In this document: piece by piece, positions 51,446 through 60,686 of the stretch
Position numbering within the stretch: position 1 is the first letter of the stretch
Layout: each line of letters starts with the position of its first letter
Source: Bosea sp. F3-2
GTDB taxonomy: Bacteria > Pseudomonadota > Alphaproteobacteria > Rhizobiales > Beijerinckiaceae
Length of the DNA: 64,000 nucleotides
Direction of reading: 5' to 3'
Assembly (NCBI RefSeq): GCF_008253865.1
Contig: NZ_CP042331.1
Span: forward strand, 4,987,501 to 5,051,500
The notes under the pieces: generated by a model
The model's database searches: none
Told to the model about the DNA's origin: nothing
Seen by the model: only the letters and a program-made list of their open reading frames with translations
Made by a program: the position numbers and the translations under genes

Positions 51446-52293
51446 GCGCTCCGGTCGCGAATCTTCTGCGGCAGATTGTCGATCAGCAGGTTCACCGCGA
51501 TCGTCAGGCTGGCGATGGCGAAGGACGGGGCCATCACCGCCGGGGCTCCGAAGGGCAGGCCGCCGATGTTCTCGCGCACCAGCGCGCCCCAGTCGGCATC
51601 GGGCGGTTGCACGCCGAGGCCCAGGAAGGACAGGCCCGAGAGCAGCAGCACGATGAAGACGAAGCGCAGGCCGACATCGGCGAAGACGGGGCCGATGATG
51701 TTGGGCAGGATTTCAGCTCCGATCAGGTAGCGCAGCTTTTCGCCGCGGATGCGGGCGACGGTCACGAAATCCGTCGTGTTGACGTTGACCGCCAGCGCCC
51801 GGGCGAAGCGGTAGGAGCCGGGCGTGTAGATCACGGCGAGCGTCAGGACCAGGACGGGGATGGACGAGCCGACGCCGGCGACCACCACAAGCCCGAAGAG
51901 CTTGCTGGGGATCGAGTTCAGGGCGTCGAGAAAACGGCTCAGCGCCGCGTCGAACCAGCCGCCGGTGACCGCGGCAGCCATGCCCAGCGTCACACCTGTC
52001 GTGCAGGCGATCAGCGTTGCCGCCAGGGAGATGCCGACGGTGTAGCGCGCGCCGAACAGGATACGCGAGAGCATGTCGCGGCCGAGATAGTCGGTTCCGA
52101 GCGGATACTGGGCGCTGATCGGCCCGAAATAGTCGAGATCGACGATGTCGCCGACGCCGTAGGGCGTCACATAGGGCGCGAGGATGGCGATGGCGGCCCA
52201 GGACACCACGATGGCCAGGCTGATCCGGCCGGTGAGGTTGAAGCGGTAGCCCGGCCGGCGCGTTTTCTTGAGGGGGAGAGCGTCGATGGCCAT
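51442..52293 (-). CDS. Peptide/opine ABC transporter permease (DppC type)
   Basis: The 283-aa permease has about six membrane segments, the family-typical HPLGTD-like stretch QYPLGTDYLGRDMLSRILFGARYTVGISLAATLIA, the EAA-type loop VARIRGEKLRYLIGAEILPNIIGP and C-terminal LLLSGLSFLGLGVQPPDADWGAL. It pairs with the DppB-type gene two bases upstream and is coupled to the ATPase. Confidence 0.93.
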   Translation of the reverse strand: MAIDALPLKKTRRPGYRFNLTGRISLAIVVSWAAIAILAPYVTPYGVGDIVDLDYFGPISAQYPLGTDYLGRDMLSRILFGARYTVGISLAATLIACTTGVTLGMAAAVTGGWFDAALSRFLDALNSIPSKLFGLVVVAGVGSSIPVLVLTLAVIYTPGSYRFARALAVNVNTTDFVTVARIRGEKLRYLIGAEILPNIIGPVFADVGLRFVFIVLLLSGLSFLGLGVQPPDADWGALVRENIGGLPFGAPAVMAPSFAIASLTIAVNLLIDNLPQKIRDRSA

Positions 52294-52295
52294 GG

Positions 52296-53246
52296 TCAGC
52301 GCAGCTTCGGGTTCGATAGGATTGCGATGATGTCCGCCGTCGTGATCAACGCCAGATAGACGAAGCAGAAGATCATGGCGCAGCTCTGGATGAGCGGCAG
52401 GTCCCGCGTCGACACGGCATCGACCATCAGCTTGGCGATGCCCGGGTAGTTGAAGATCGTTTCGACGATGATGACGCCGCCCAGCAGATAGGAAAGCGAC
52501 AGCGCCACCGCGTTGACGATGGGGCCGAGCGCATTGGGCAGGGCGTGACGCAGCACGACCCGCGTGCGCGAGGCGCCTTTCAACTGCGCCATTTCGACGT
52601 AAGGCGTGTTGAGCGTCTCGACGACGGCCGCGCGCGACATCCGGATCATCTGCGCGGAGATGACGAAGCTCAGGGTGAATACCGGCATGGCGTAGATGCG
52701 CAGCATCTCGCCGAAGGAGTGGACGTCACGCGCGATCGACAGCGCCGGCAGCCATTTCAGCCAGACCGCGAAGACGAGCACGCCGGCGGTCGCGACCATG
52801 AATTCCGGAACCGAGATCACCGTGATCGTCGCCATCGTGACGGTGCGATCATAGATCGTGCCGCGCAGCATGGCGGAGCTGATCCCGAGTGCGAGCGCGA
52901 TGGGAACGGAGAAGAGTGCTGTCGCGGCCGCGAGTTCCAGTGAATTGGCGAGGCGGCCGGCGATGAGCTGCGCGATGGGGCGGTTATTGGCGTAGGAGAT
53001 GCCGAGATCGCCCGTCAGCATCCCGCCGAGCCAGCGGAAAAAGCGCAGGATCGCGGGGTCGTTGAGGTGCATCGCGGCGCGAAGTCCCGCGACGGCTTCA
53101 GGCGTCGCGGCTTGGCCAAGGAGCACCTCGGCGACGTCGCCGGGCAGGATCTGTGTGGCGCAGAACACGACGAATGAAACGATGAGGAGCGTCACGAGGG
53201 CGACGAACAGGCGTCCCCCGAGGAGAATGAGCAGGTGATGGTTCAT
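52296..53246 (-). CDS. Peptide/opine ABC transporter permease (DppB type)
   Basis: The 316-aa permease has six membrane segments. Family features are the N-terminal LLIVSFVVFCATQILPGDVAEVLLG, the periplasmic stretch FFRWLGGMLTGDLGISYANN, and the loop NTPYVEMAQLKGASRTRVVLRHALPNALGPIV before LLGGVIIVETIFNYPGIAKLM. The ATG at 53246 has GGGAGCG upstream; a start at 53267 is less likely. Confidence 0.93.
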   Translation of the reverse strand: MNHHLLILLGGRLFVALVTLLIVSFVVFCATQILPGDVAEVLLGQAATPEAVAGLRAAMHLNDPAILRFFRWLGGMLTGDLGISYANNRPIAQLIAGRLANSLELAAATALFSVPIALALGISSAMLRGTIYDRTVTMATITVISVPEFMVATAGVLVFAVWLKWLPALSIARDVHSFGEMLRIYAMPVFTLSFVISAQMIRMSRAAVVETLNTPYVEMAQLKGASRTRVVLRHALPNALGPIVNAVALSLSYLLGGVIIVETIFNYPGIAKLMVDAVSTRDLPLIQSCAMIFCFVYLALITTADIIAILSNPKLR

Positions 53247-53334
53247 CGACGCTCCCGCAACTAACACCTCCGGTTGGAGTGTGGCACAGAATGAGGGCCG
53301 GACGCACGCATCCGGCCCGCAGGAGAAACGGGGC

Positions 53335-54948
53335 TCAGGCCTCGAGCCAGACGTATTCGGCGAAGGCGTAGCCCATCATGCCACCAAGCGGGTTCGGCAG
53401 GAGGCCCTTCAGCTTGTTCGAGATCGCGTCGACATTGGAGATGTAGACCGGGATCGCGGTTCCCGCCTCTTCGGCGATCATCACCTGCATCTCGCCATAG
53501 ATCTGCTTGCGCTTGGCTTGGTCCAGCGAACCCCGAGCCTCGAGCAGCATCCTGTCGAACTTCTCCGACTTGTACTGGCTCTCGTTCCACGGCGCGGTGG
53601 AGGCGTAGAGCAGCGAGAACAGGATATCCGGAGTCGGCCGCGGGTTGATGTTGCCGAAGTGGACGGGGGCCTTCAGCCAGTAGTTCGACCAGTAGCCATC
53701 CGAGGGGACGCGCTGGATGTCGAACTTCATGCCGATGGCGTTGCCGGCCTGCTGGACGAGCACCGCCATGTCGACGGAGGAGCCGGCTGCATCGGAGGCG
53801 ACGATCGGGATCGACTGGCCGAGCAAACCTGCCTTCTGGAAGTGGAACTTCGCCTTCTCCGGGTCGAACGCCTTCGGCTTCAGCTCCTTGTTGTGGTAGA
53901 CGTTCATCGGCGGAACGGGCTGGTCGTTGGCGATCTCGGCCAGGCCGCGCAGCGCCGATTTCTGGATCTGCTCGCGGTTGAGCAGGTATTTCATGCCCGT
54001 CACGAAATCCATCTTGTTGCCCGGAGCCATGTCCAGGCGCATGTTCAGGTCCGTGTAGTTGCCGGTGGTGGTCTTCGACAGCACCACACCCGGCTGGCTC
54101 TCGACTAGCCGCATCGAGCGCGGGTTGATCGCGGCTGCGAGCTGGATGTCACCGGAAAGCAGCGCGTTGACACGGGCGGTGTCGTCCGTGATCGCGAAGA
54201 ACTCGAAGGAATCGAGGTTGGCGCCGCCGGGCTTGAAGTAATTCTTGTTCCTGACGGCGACCGAGCGCACGCCGGGCTCGAAGGACTCGCAGACGAAGGC
54301 GCCGGTGCCGTTCGCCTTGGCGAAGTTGGTGGTGCCGTCGGCGATGATCATGAAGTGATGCGTCGACAGGATGGTCGGCAGGTCGCCGTTCGGCGCTGCC
54401 AGCGTGACCTCGACGGTCAGCGGGTCGACCGCCTTGAACTCGGTCATCTGCTTGGCGAGCGAATTAGACTTCGATCCGACGGCCGGATCGAGATGGCGCT
54501 TCAGCGAGTAGATGACGTCTGCGGAGGTCAGCGGCTTGCCATCGTGGAAGGTGACGCCCTTCTTGAGCGTGATCGTCCAGACCTTGGCGTCCTTCGTCTC
54601 GATCTTGTCGGCGAGCTCCATCTGCAGCACGCCGTTCTGATCCAGGAAGGTGAGGCGGTTGTAGAAGGCGCAGCAGCGGACATAGTCCGTCGAGAGCGAA
54701 GCCTTGGCCGGGTCGAGCGTATCGGCGGTCGAGGACGACCAGCCGGCCGCCTTCAGGTTGCCGCCCTTGACCGGTGTCGCTGCGAGCGCGGAGCCCGCCC
54801 GCGCCAGCACGAGGCTGCTGGCCGAGGCAGCAAGGCCGCCGGCCATCAGCATCTGCAGGAGATCGCGGCGGCTGGCGCCGCGGCGGATCGCGTTCTCGAC
54901 GAAGGCGTCGTCGGCGCTTGTCCAGCTGGAAGAGATCTTGTCGGTCAT
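53335..54948 (-). CDS. Peptide/opine ABC transporter substrate-binding protein
   Basis: The 537-aa product has an N-terminal Tat-type signal (RRGASRRDLLQMLMAGGLAASASS, cleavage near GSALAATP) after a 20-residue cytoplasmic tail. The DppA/OppA fold follows: TADTLDPAKASLSTDYVRCCAFYNRLTFLD, WTITLKKGVTFHDGKPLTSADVIYSLKRH and FDPEKAKFHFQKAGL. The ATG at 54948 has AGAGGGGA at good spacing; an ATG two codons upstream is too close. It heads the importer unit. The ligand could be a dipeptide, opine or other N-compound. Confidence 0.92.
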   Translation of the reverse strand: MTDKISSSWTSADDAFVENAIRRGASRRDLLQMLMAGGLAASASSLVLARAGSALAATPVKGGNLKAAGWSSSTADTLDPAKASLSTDYVRCCAFYNRLTFLDQNGVLQMELADKIETKDAKVWTITLKKGVTFHDGKPLTSADVIYSLKRHLDPAVGSKSNSLAKQMTEFKAVDPLTVEVTLAAPNGDLPTILSTHHFMIIADGTTNFAKANGTGAFVCESFEPGVRSVAVRNKNYFKPGGANLDSFEFFAITDDTARVNALLSGDIQLAAAINPRSMRLVESQPGVVLSKTTTGNYTDLNMRLDMAPGNKMDFVTGMKYLLNREQIQKSALRGLAEIANDQPVPPMNVYHNKELKPKAFDPEKAKFHFQKAGLLGQSIPIVASDAAGSSVDMAVLVQQAGNAIGMKFDIQRVPSDGYWSNYWLKAPVHFGNINPRPTPDILFSLLYASTAPWNESQYKSEKFDRMLLEARGSLDQAKRKQIYGEMQVMIAEEAGTAIPVYISNVDAISNKLKGLLPNPLGGMMGYAFAEYVWLEA

Positions 54949-55013
54949 GCTCATTCCCCTCTTCTGATTTGCGCCGCTATTGCCGGCGTCGGCTTTCTTG
55001 GTTCCGGGCGTCT

Positions 55014-55730
55014 TCAGGCGGCCAGGCCGGACTCGACGGCGTCGGCAAGCCCGGCCATCGAGGTGAAATGGAAGTCGGGCTCGGTGAAGCGTTCCGGCTC
55101 GATCGTGCCGCCGTAGCCGGGCTGGGCGTGACGCCGCTGGATCCAGCAATTGGTCAGGCCGAGCTTCCGCGAGATCCCGATGTCGTGATACTGGCTCTGC
55201 GCCACGTGAAGGATCTGGTCGCGCGAGCCGCCATCCTTCTCGACGAAGGCGAAGACCTGCTCGAAGAAGGCCGGATCGGGCTTTTCCGTACCGGTGTCGT
55301 CGACCGTGAAGCCGGCGTAGAAGGGATTGCCGAGGGCGCGGGCGAAGTGCTCGAACGCCCAGCGCTGGGCGTTGGTCATGGCGATGAGCTTGTAGCGCTT
55401 CGCCAGCCGGGCCAGGGCATCGGTGCTGTCCGGGAAGGGGCGCCAGTCTTTCACGGATTCCCGCAGGCGCTGGGCGTGGCTCTCGCCCGGGGGCAGGCCG
55501 AGTTTCGGCGCGATCACGCCATAGACGCGGGCAAGATCGTCGGGAAAGTGCTGGACGTCCGGCATGTAGCGGGCGGAGCGGTAGAGGTTCAGGGCCTCCT
55601 CGCCGTCGAAGGCGACGCCGGCTTCACGGGCGATCGCCGCCAGGCAGTCGACGAGGCCGCCCTCGAAATCGATCAGCGTGCCCACGACGTCGAACGTCAG
55701 ATAGCGGAAGTCGCCGAAACCCTTTGTCAT
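55014..55730 (-). CDS. HAD-superfamily hydrolase (haloacid dehalogenase type)
   Basis: The 238-aa product has HAD motif 1 as YLTFDVVGTLIDFEGG, with Asp nucleophile near residue 14, motif 2 around IAMTNAQ, motif 3 Lys in GTEKPDPAFFEQV, and motif 4 near VAQSQYHDI. The cap helices match haloacid-dehalogenase-like proteins. It lies 65 bases downstream of the peptide importer binding-protein gene's start region and on the same strand, so it may be transcribed with it. A second HAD paralogue is at 58581-59249. Whether it is a dehalogenase or a phosphatase cannot be told. Confidence 0.85.
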   Translation of the reverse strand: MTKGFGDFRYLTFDVVGTLIDFEGGLVDCLAAIAREAGVAFDGEEALNLYRSARYMPDVQHFPDDLARVYGVIAPKLGLPPGESHAQRLRESVKDWRPFPDSTDALARLAKRYKLIAMTNAQRWAFEHFARALGNPFYAGFTVDDTGTEKPDPAFFEQVFAFVEKDGGSRDQILHVAQSQYHDIGISRKLGLTNCWIQRRHAQPGYGGTIEPERFTEPDFHFTSMAGLADAVESGLAA

Positions 55731-55953
55731 CGTCTCTCCGCTTCTCCCGCCTCTCGCTGGCGGGCATCCGTGATCGTCCGCGAGCGCAGTTGCATCGTCG
55801 TCGGGTCGTTCGGTCGCTGGTGGCGACGGTTGCGCTCTGTTCCCCGGCCGCATCTTCGTCGGCCTCGTAGGAGTTTCTCACTCTCGGCTCGCCGGAGTCG
55901 CTGAATGTCGAAAACCGGGCGGCACAAAATTCCGAATTCGCAGCCTTGGCGAA

Positions 55954-55979
55954 ACATCCTTCCCCTGGGGGAAGGATGT
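55954..55979 (-). terminator. Terminator-like hairpin after the aminotransferase
   Basis: ACATCCTTCCCC and GGGGAAGGATGT are exact 12-base complements around a two-base loop. On the minus strand the stem is followed by TTT. It lies 37 bases beyond the aminotransferase stop (56016). Similar stems are widespread intergenic repeats in related genomes. Confidence 0.6.
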
Positions 55980-56015
55980 CCCCCGGGGCCCCGCTGCTGC
56001 GAACGTCCTCCCGCC

Positions 56016-57392
56016 TCACGCCATCGCGGCGCGAACATCCGGGTCGGCCAGCGTCTGGTCGAGCGTCACACGGGTCCGTTCGACGATCGCGTCGATCTCG
56101 GCCTGCGTGCAGCACAGCGGCGGCGCGTAGCCTAGCACGCCGTTGCCAAAGGCGCGGATGACGAGACCGTTATCCCAGGCACGGTCGAAGATGCGCTGGG
56201 CGGGCGCCGAGGCCGCCGGCAGCGGAGTCTTCTTCACCTTGTCGGTCACGAGTTCGACGGCGGCCAGCATGCCGCGGCCGCGCACCTCGCCAACGAGCGG
56301 GTGGTCGGCGAGGCTTTCCAGCCCAGCCATCAGGCGCGCGCCCGCCTTGCGGCCGTTGTCGAGCAGGCCGTTCTCGTAAAGGCGCAGCACCTCGAGGCCG
56401 ACGGCCGCGCTCACCGGGTGGGCGGAATAGGTGTAGCCGTGGCCCACCGCTGCGGCGCCCGCGCCGTCGGCGATGACATCATAGACCTTCTGCGACATCA
56501 GCACGGCGCCCATCGGCACATAGCCCGAGGTCAGCCCCTTGGCGATCGTCATCAGGTCGGGAACGATGCCTTCGTCCTCGCAGGCGAAGAGCGGGCCGGT
56601 GCGTCCAAAGCCGGTGATCACCTCGTCGGCGACGAAGAGGATGTCGAGCTCGGTGCACAGATCGCGCATCGCCTTGACCCAGCCGGGCGGCGGCACGAGC
56701 ACGCCGCCCGAGCCCTGGATCGGCTCGCAATAGAAGGCCGCGACCCGATCGGGGCCGCCCACGGCCTCGACCTTGGCCCGCAGCGCCGCCAGGGAGGCCG
56801 CGATGATGTCGGCGGGATTCGGGCCGACTGGATTGCGATAGCTGTAATGCGACGGAATCTTATGCTGCCAGTCATAGGGCACGCCGAAGCCGGCATGGAA
56901 GGCAGGCAGGGCGGTGAGGCCGGCCCCGACGGTCGACGAGCCGTGGTAGCCCTGTTCGATCGAGATGAACTGGTCCTTCTGCTGCTTGCCGCGCGCCTGC
57001 TGGTAGTAGCGGATGAAGCGGACCGTGCTGTCGACGGCGTCGGAGCCGCCGAGCGTGAAGTAGACGCGGCGGAGGTCGCCGGGGGCGCGCTCGGCGAGTT
57101 CGGCCGCCAACCGGATCGCCGGTTCGGAGCCGAGGCCGAAATAGCCCGTCGCATAGGCCAGTTCGCGCATCTGGTTCGCGGCCGCCTCGACGATGCTGTC
57201 GTGGCCGTAGCCGGCATTGACGCACCACAGCCCGGCGAAGCCGTCGATGAGCTGCTTGCCGGCGGCGTCCGTTATGGTCGCGCCCTTCGCCGAACGCAGC
57301 ACGCGGACCCCGGCTTTCTCATGACCCCGGTAGGAGGCAACCGGGTGAATCCAGTGCTCGCGATCGAGTTCGATCAGAGAATTGCTCAACAT
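56016..57392 (-). CDS. Class III omega-aminotransferase (PLP)
   Basis: The 458-aa product starts with the group-typical LDREHWIHPVASYRGHE, then has GFAGLWCVNAGYGHDSIVEAA, YFTLGGSDAVDST, a GYHGSSTVGAGL phosphate-binding stretch, DEVITGFGRTG and the PLP lysine in MTIAKGLTSGYVPMGA. These features match aspartate aminotransferase family putrescine/beta-alanine/omega-amino-acid:pyruvate transaminases (SpuC-like). It is 14 bases downstream of the GNAT gene and so in an operon with it. The likely role is removing the terminal amine from a diamine or omega-amino acid. Confidence 0.9.
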   Translation of the reverse strand: MLSNSLIELDREHWIHPVASYRGHEKAGVRVLRSAKGATITDAAGKQLIDGFAGLWCVNAGYGHDSIVEAAANQMRELAYATGYFGLGSEPAIRLAAELAERAPGDLRRVYFTLGGSDAVDSTVRFIRYYQQARGKQQKDQFISIEQGYHGSSTVGAGLTALPAFHAGFGVPYDWQHKIPSHYSYRNPVGPNPADIIAASLAALRAKVEAVGGPDRVAAFYCEPIQGSGGVLVPPPGWVKAMRDLCTELDILFVADEVITGFGRTGPLFACEDEGIVPDLMTIAKGLTSGYVPMGAVLMSQKVYDVIADGAGAAAVGHGYTYSAHPVSAAVGLEVLRLYENGLLDNGRKAGARLMAGLESLADHPLVGEVRGRGMLAAVELVTDKVKKTPLPAASAPAQRIFDRAWDNGLVIRAFGNGVLGYAPPLCCTQAEIDAIVERTRVTLDQTLADPDVRAAMA

Positions 57393-57406
57393 GGCGGGTC
57401 TCCAGC

Positions 57407-58258
57407 TTATCCGAGCGCCTGACTGGCGAGGGCGAAAGGTTTGGCGGGGCCGATCGGTTTCGGGCTTGCCTGGTTGCGACGCATGGCAATGCCTCCGCCG
57501 ACTGCTGCGAGACCGCGGGCGGCGAGCCACGGCGAGAGTCGCTCCCATTCAGGCGTGTCGACGCGCAGGAAAGCGCCCGGCCGGCTCGCGATGACGAAGG
57601 TCAGGAGCGCTTGCGCTTGCTCCGGCGTATCCGCGATCACCGGACCGATCACTTCGCCGCGGCCGAACTGGCGCAGCGCGGCGTAGCCGACGACCTGGCC
57701 GGCTTCGCGCAGGACGGCGATCCGCCCGGATTCGGCCAGGAGCTTCAGCAGAGGGCGCCGGTCCATGCCCAGCGCCAGGCGGTCGAGCTCGACCACGGCG
57801 GAGAACTCGGCGGGGTCGGCCCAGCCCAGGTCCATGGCACTGATCGCGGCGTCATCCGGCAGCGGGGCGGGAATGCCCTGGTGCTGGCGGATCTCATGGG
57901 TCGCGTGGAAGCCCAGCTTTTCATAGAGGGGCACACCCTCCGCGGTGGCGATCAGGCGGCATTCCCGCCCGCCACAGGCCTCGAGAGCAGCATCCATCAG
58001 CCTGCGGCCGAGGCCGCGCCCGCGCGTGCTGGCCGCCACGATCACCATGTTGATGGTCGCGCACGTGTCCCCGAACGGGGTCAGCATGGCGGTGCCGACC
58101 ACATCATCTCCCTGCAGCGCGACGAAGCCGTGGCTGAGCGACAGGAGCATGGCCCAGTCCTCGCGCCGATGGGGCCAGCCCGCCTCGCGCGACAGGCGCA
58201 ACGCACCGTCGAGATGGCTTTCGTCGCATGCAACGAGGTCGATCGTATCCTGATCCAT
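57407..58258 (-). CDS. Tandem GNAT-domain acetyltransferase
   Basis: The 283-aa product has an N-terminal GNAT domain with the acetyl-CoA loop VAASTRGRGLGRRLMDAALEA near residues 75-95 and LYEKLGFHATHEI. A second GNAT-like C-terminal half (YAALRQFGRGEVIGPVIADTPEQAQALL) is of the Acetyltransf_18 type. This arrangement occurs next to amine and amino-acid catabolic genes. Starts at 58258 (MDQDTIDLV) and 58282 are both possible. I use 58258, which has AGGCGAG upstream. The acceptor is unknown; a polyamine or amino acid is plausible. Confidence 0.82.
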   Translation of the reverse strand: MDQDTIDLVACDESHLDGALRLSREAGWPHRREDWAMLLSLSHGFVALQGDDVVGTAMLTPFGDTCATINMVIVAASTRGRGLGRRLMDAALEACGGRECRLIATAEGVPLYEKLGFHATHEIRQHQGIPAPLPDDAAISAMDLGWADPAEFSAVVELDRLALGMDRRPLLKLLAESGRIAVLREAGQVVGYAALRQFGRGEVIGPVIADTPEQAQALLTFVIASRPGAFLRVDTPEWERLSPWLAARGLAAVGGGIAMRRNQASPKPIGPAKPFALASQALG

Positions 58259-58525
58259 GATGCTCGCCTGGTTCGTCTGCATCATGGATAAGCCGCTCGC
58301 GGGCGCAGTTCCTCCCGAGGATAGGCGCCGCGCGGTATCTTCGACCGTAGGAATGCGCGCCGGCCGCATGGAATGCCACGGCCGGTTCGAGCGGTGCCGG
58401 CGAGCGGTGCGGAAAGCGGCGCCTGCGACGGTGCCGCGCAACACTCTCTGCCAAAGCCTCCAAGGCGGACGGCAGTTTGTGCTTCGAGCCGGCGGCAATG
58501 CGGTGCTCGCGCTGTCCGGCACGCG

Positions 58526-58545
58526 GTTATGATCCCAGTCATAAC
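58526..58545. promoter_or_regulatory. GTTATGA-N6-TCATAAC operator candidate
   Basis: The 20-bp palindrome has perfect seven-base arms around TCCCAG. It lies 36 bases upstream of the HAD gene start (58581, plus) in the 322-base divergent gap with the GNAT gene (58258, minus). No regulator gene is adjacent. The rest of the gap shows nothing else. Confidence 0.6.
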
Positions 58546-58580
58546 GGACACAAATGTTTCGCCACAGGGGACCTGCGCGG

Positions 58581-59249
58581 ATGACTGTCTTCAAGCCCAA
58601 ATATGTGACGTTCGATTGCCACGGCACGCTGATCTACTTCGCGATGGCGGATGCCGCTCGTTCGCTCTATGGCGCCAAGCTGGACGAGCCGCGCATGCAG
58701 AAGTTCATCGCCGATTTCTCGGCCTACCGGCTCGATGAGGTCCTCGGCGCCTGGAAGCCCTATGAAGAGGTCGCCTACAATGCCCTCGAGCGCACCTGCC
58801 GCAGGAACGGCGTCCCCTTCCGCCCGGAGGATGCGCGCTGGGTCTATGAGCAGGTCCCGACCTGGGGGCCGCATCCCGACGTTCCGGCCGGGCTCGCCAA
58901 GGTGGCCAAGGAGATCCCGCTCGTCATTCTGTCAAATGCGATGAACGACCAGATTCCTCACAATGTCGCCAAGCTCGGCGCGCCGTTCCATGCGGTCTAT
59001 ACGGCCGAGCAGGCCCAGTCCTATAAGCCGCGCATGAAGGGCTTCGAATACATGTTCGACATGCTCGGCTGCGGTCCGGAAGACGTCTGCCACGTCTCCT
59101 CCTCGTTCCGCTACGACCTGATGACGGCTCACGACCTCGGGATCAAGAACAAGGTCTGGGTGAACCGCGGGCACGAGCCGGCGAATCCCTACTATGGCTA
59201 CACCGAGATCAAGGATATCTCCGGCCTGCCCGGCGTCTTCGGTTTGTGA
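58581..59249 (+). CDS. HAD-superfamily hydrolase (type II haloacid dehalogenase-like)
   Basis: The 222-aa product has HAD motif 1 as VTFDCHGTLIYF (Asp nucleophile near residue 10), motif 2 in VILSNAMN, motif 3 Lys in YKPRMKGFEYMF and motif 4 around HVSSSFRYDLMTAHDLGI. This is the (S)-2-haloacid dehalogenase-like group, although the Cys-His between the motif 1 Asp and Gly is unusual; Val-Phe is more common. GGGGACC precedes the ATG. It is followed ten bases later by a PuuB-like oxidase, with which it forms an operon. Confidence 0.85.
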   Translation: MTVFKPKYVTFDCHGTLIYFAMADAARSLYGAKLDEPRMQKFIADFSAYRLDEVLGAWKPYEEVAYNALERTCRRNGVPFRPEDARWVYEQVPTWGPHPDVPAGLAKVAKEIPLVILSNAMNDQIPHNVAKLGAPFHAVYTAEQAQSYKPRMKGFEYMFDMLGCGPEDVCHVSSSFRYDLMTAHDLGIKNKVWVNRGHEPANPYYGYTEIKDISGLPGVFGL

Positions 59250-59259
59250 GGCTGCATCG

Positions 59260-60537
59260 ATGCAGTTCAAGTCCTATTGGCACGATACGGCGGCGCCCTT
59301 TTCCGGGGGCGCCGCCGGCCCGGTCGAGGGCGCCTATGACGTCGCCATTGTCGGTGGCGGCTTCACCGGCCTTTCCGCCGCCCGCCAACTGGCCATGGCG
59401 GGGGCGAAGGTCGTCGTGCTCGAGGCCGGCACGGTCGGTTGCGGCGCCTCCGGCCGCAATGGTGGGCATCTCAACAACGGCCTCGCTCACAGCTTCACCG
59501 CCGCGAAGACCGCGTTAGGCGTGGAGCGAGCCGTTGCGCTCTACAAGGCTTTCGACGATTCCGTCGACACGATCGAGCGGATCGTCGCGGAGGAGGGCAT
59601 CGATTGCGCCTTCCGGCGCGCAGGCAAGCTCAAGCTCGCCTCCAAGCCCGAGCATGTCGCTTCGCTCACGCGCAATTTCGAAGTGCTGCATCGCGAGGTC
59701 GATCCCGACACGGCCATGCTCAGCCGCGCGGAGCTCGCCGCCGAGATCGGTTCCGACAGCTTCCACGGCGCGATGCTCTCGAAAAAGAGCGCGATGATGC
59801 ATATGGGCCGTTTCGTCGCCGGCCTGGCCGATGCGGCAGTCCGGCACGGCGCGGTCATCCGCGAGCATGCGCCGGTTACCGCGCGACGGCTGGAAGGCGG
59901 CCGCCATGTCCTCGACACCCCGCGCGGCAGCGTCTCCGCGAAGGAGGTGCTTGTCGCAACCGGCGCCTATACCTCCAACCCTTTCGGCTGGTTCCGGCGC
60001 CGGATCATCGCGGTGGGCAGTTTCCTCATCGCGACACGGCCGCTGAGCGCAGCCGAGGTCGCAGCCACCATGCCCGGCAACCGGACGGCGGTGACCTCGC
60101 TCAACATCGGCAACTACTTCCGGCTGGCACCGGACAACCGGCTGATCTTCGGCGGGCGAGCGCGCTTTTCCGCGACCTCGGACCAGACCTCCGACGCCAA
60201 GAGCGGCGCCATCCTGCGCGCGAGCCTTGCTGGCATCTTCCCGCAGCTGAGGGATGTCGAGATCGACTATTGCTGGGGCGGGCTGGTCGACATGACCAAG
60301 GACCGTTATCCCCGCGCCGGACGCGAGGACGGCGTCTGGTACGCGATGGGCTATTCCGGCCACGGCGCGCAGATGTCGACGCATCTCGGCATCATCATGG
60401 CCGATGCGATCCTCGGCCGGCCTGATCGGAATCCCCTGAAGGGCCTGTCCTGGCCGGCGGTGCCCGGGCATTTCGGCAAGCCGTGGTTCCTGCCGCTGGT
60501 CGGGCTCTACTACAAGGCGCTCGACCGCATCCAGTAG
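59260..60537 (+). CDS. PuuB-like FAD-dependent amine oxidase
   Basis: The 425-aa product begins FKSYWHDTAAPFSGG and has VAIVGGGFTGLSAARQLAMAGAKVVVLEAG near residue 30, the group-typical CGASGRNGGHLNNGLA, LVATGAYTSNPFGWFRRRIIAVGSFLIAT and C-terminal YAMGYSGHGAQMSTHLGIIMAD. It resembles gamma-glutamylputrescine oxidase and other amine oxidases of the DAO fold. The neighbouring aldehyde dehydrogenase would oxidise an aldehyde product. It is the second gene of a short operon with the HAD gene. Confidence 0.9.
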   Translation: MQFKSYWHDTAAPFSGGAAGPVEGAYDVAIVGGGFTGLSAARQLAMAGAKVVVLEAGTVGCGASGRNGGHLNNGLAHSFTAAKTALGVERAVALYKAFDDSVDTIERIVAEEGIDCAFRRAGKLKLASKPEHVASLTRNFEVLHREVDPDTAMLSRAELAAEIGSDSFHGAMLSKKSAMMHMGRFVAGLADAAVRHGAVIREHAPVTARRLEGGRHVLDTPRGSVSAKEVLVATGAYTSNPFGWFRRRIIAVGSFLIATRPLSAAEVAATMPGNRTAVTSLNIGNYFRLAPDNRLIFGGRARFSATSDQTSDAKSGAILRASLAGIFPQLRDVEIDYCWGGLVDMTKDRYPRAGREDGVWYAMGYSGHGAQMSTHLGIIMADAILGRPDRNPLKGLSWPAVPGHFGKPWFLPLVGLYYKALDRIQ

Positions 60538-60561
60538 CGCGCTGTTCCTTGCTGAAAGCCG

Positions 60562-60659
60562 CCGTTATTCCGGGCTTGACCCGGAATCCATCGTAGAGTG
60601 CCGAGCCCTATGATGGATTCCGGATCGGCGCCGCTCTCGCGGCTTGTCCGGAATGACGG
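60562..60659. repeat. REP-like palindrome between convergent genes
   Basis: CCGTTATTCCGG at the left end pairs imperfectly with CCGGAATGACGG at the right. The inner GGAATCCATC pairs with GATGGATTCC. The GGAATCCATC core belongs to a repeat family common in Hyphomicrobiales. It separates the convergent oxidase (stop 60537) and aldehyde dehydrogenase (stop 60687), so it may also act as a bidirectional terminator. Confidence 0.78.
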
Positions 60660-60686
60660 ACAGGTTCCTCCATCGACGCGGCTCGC

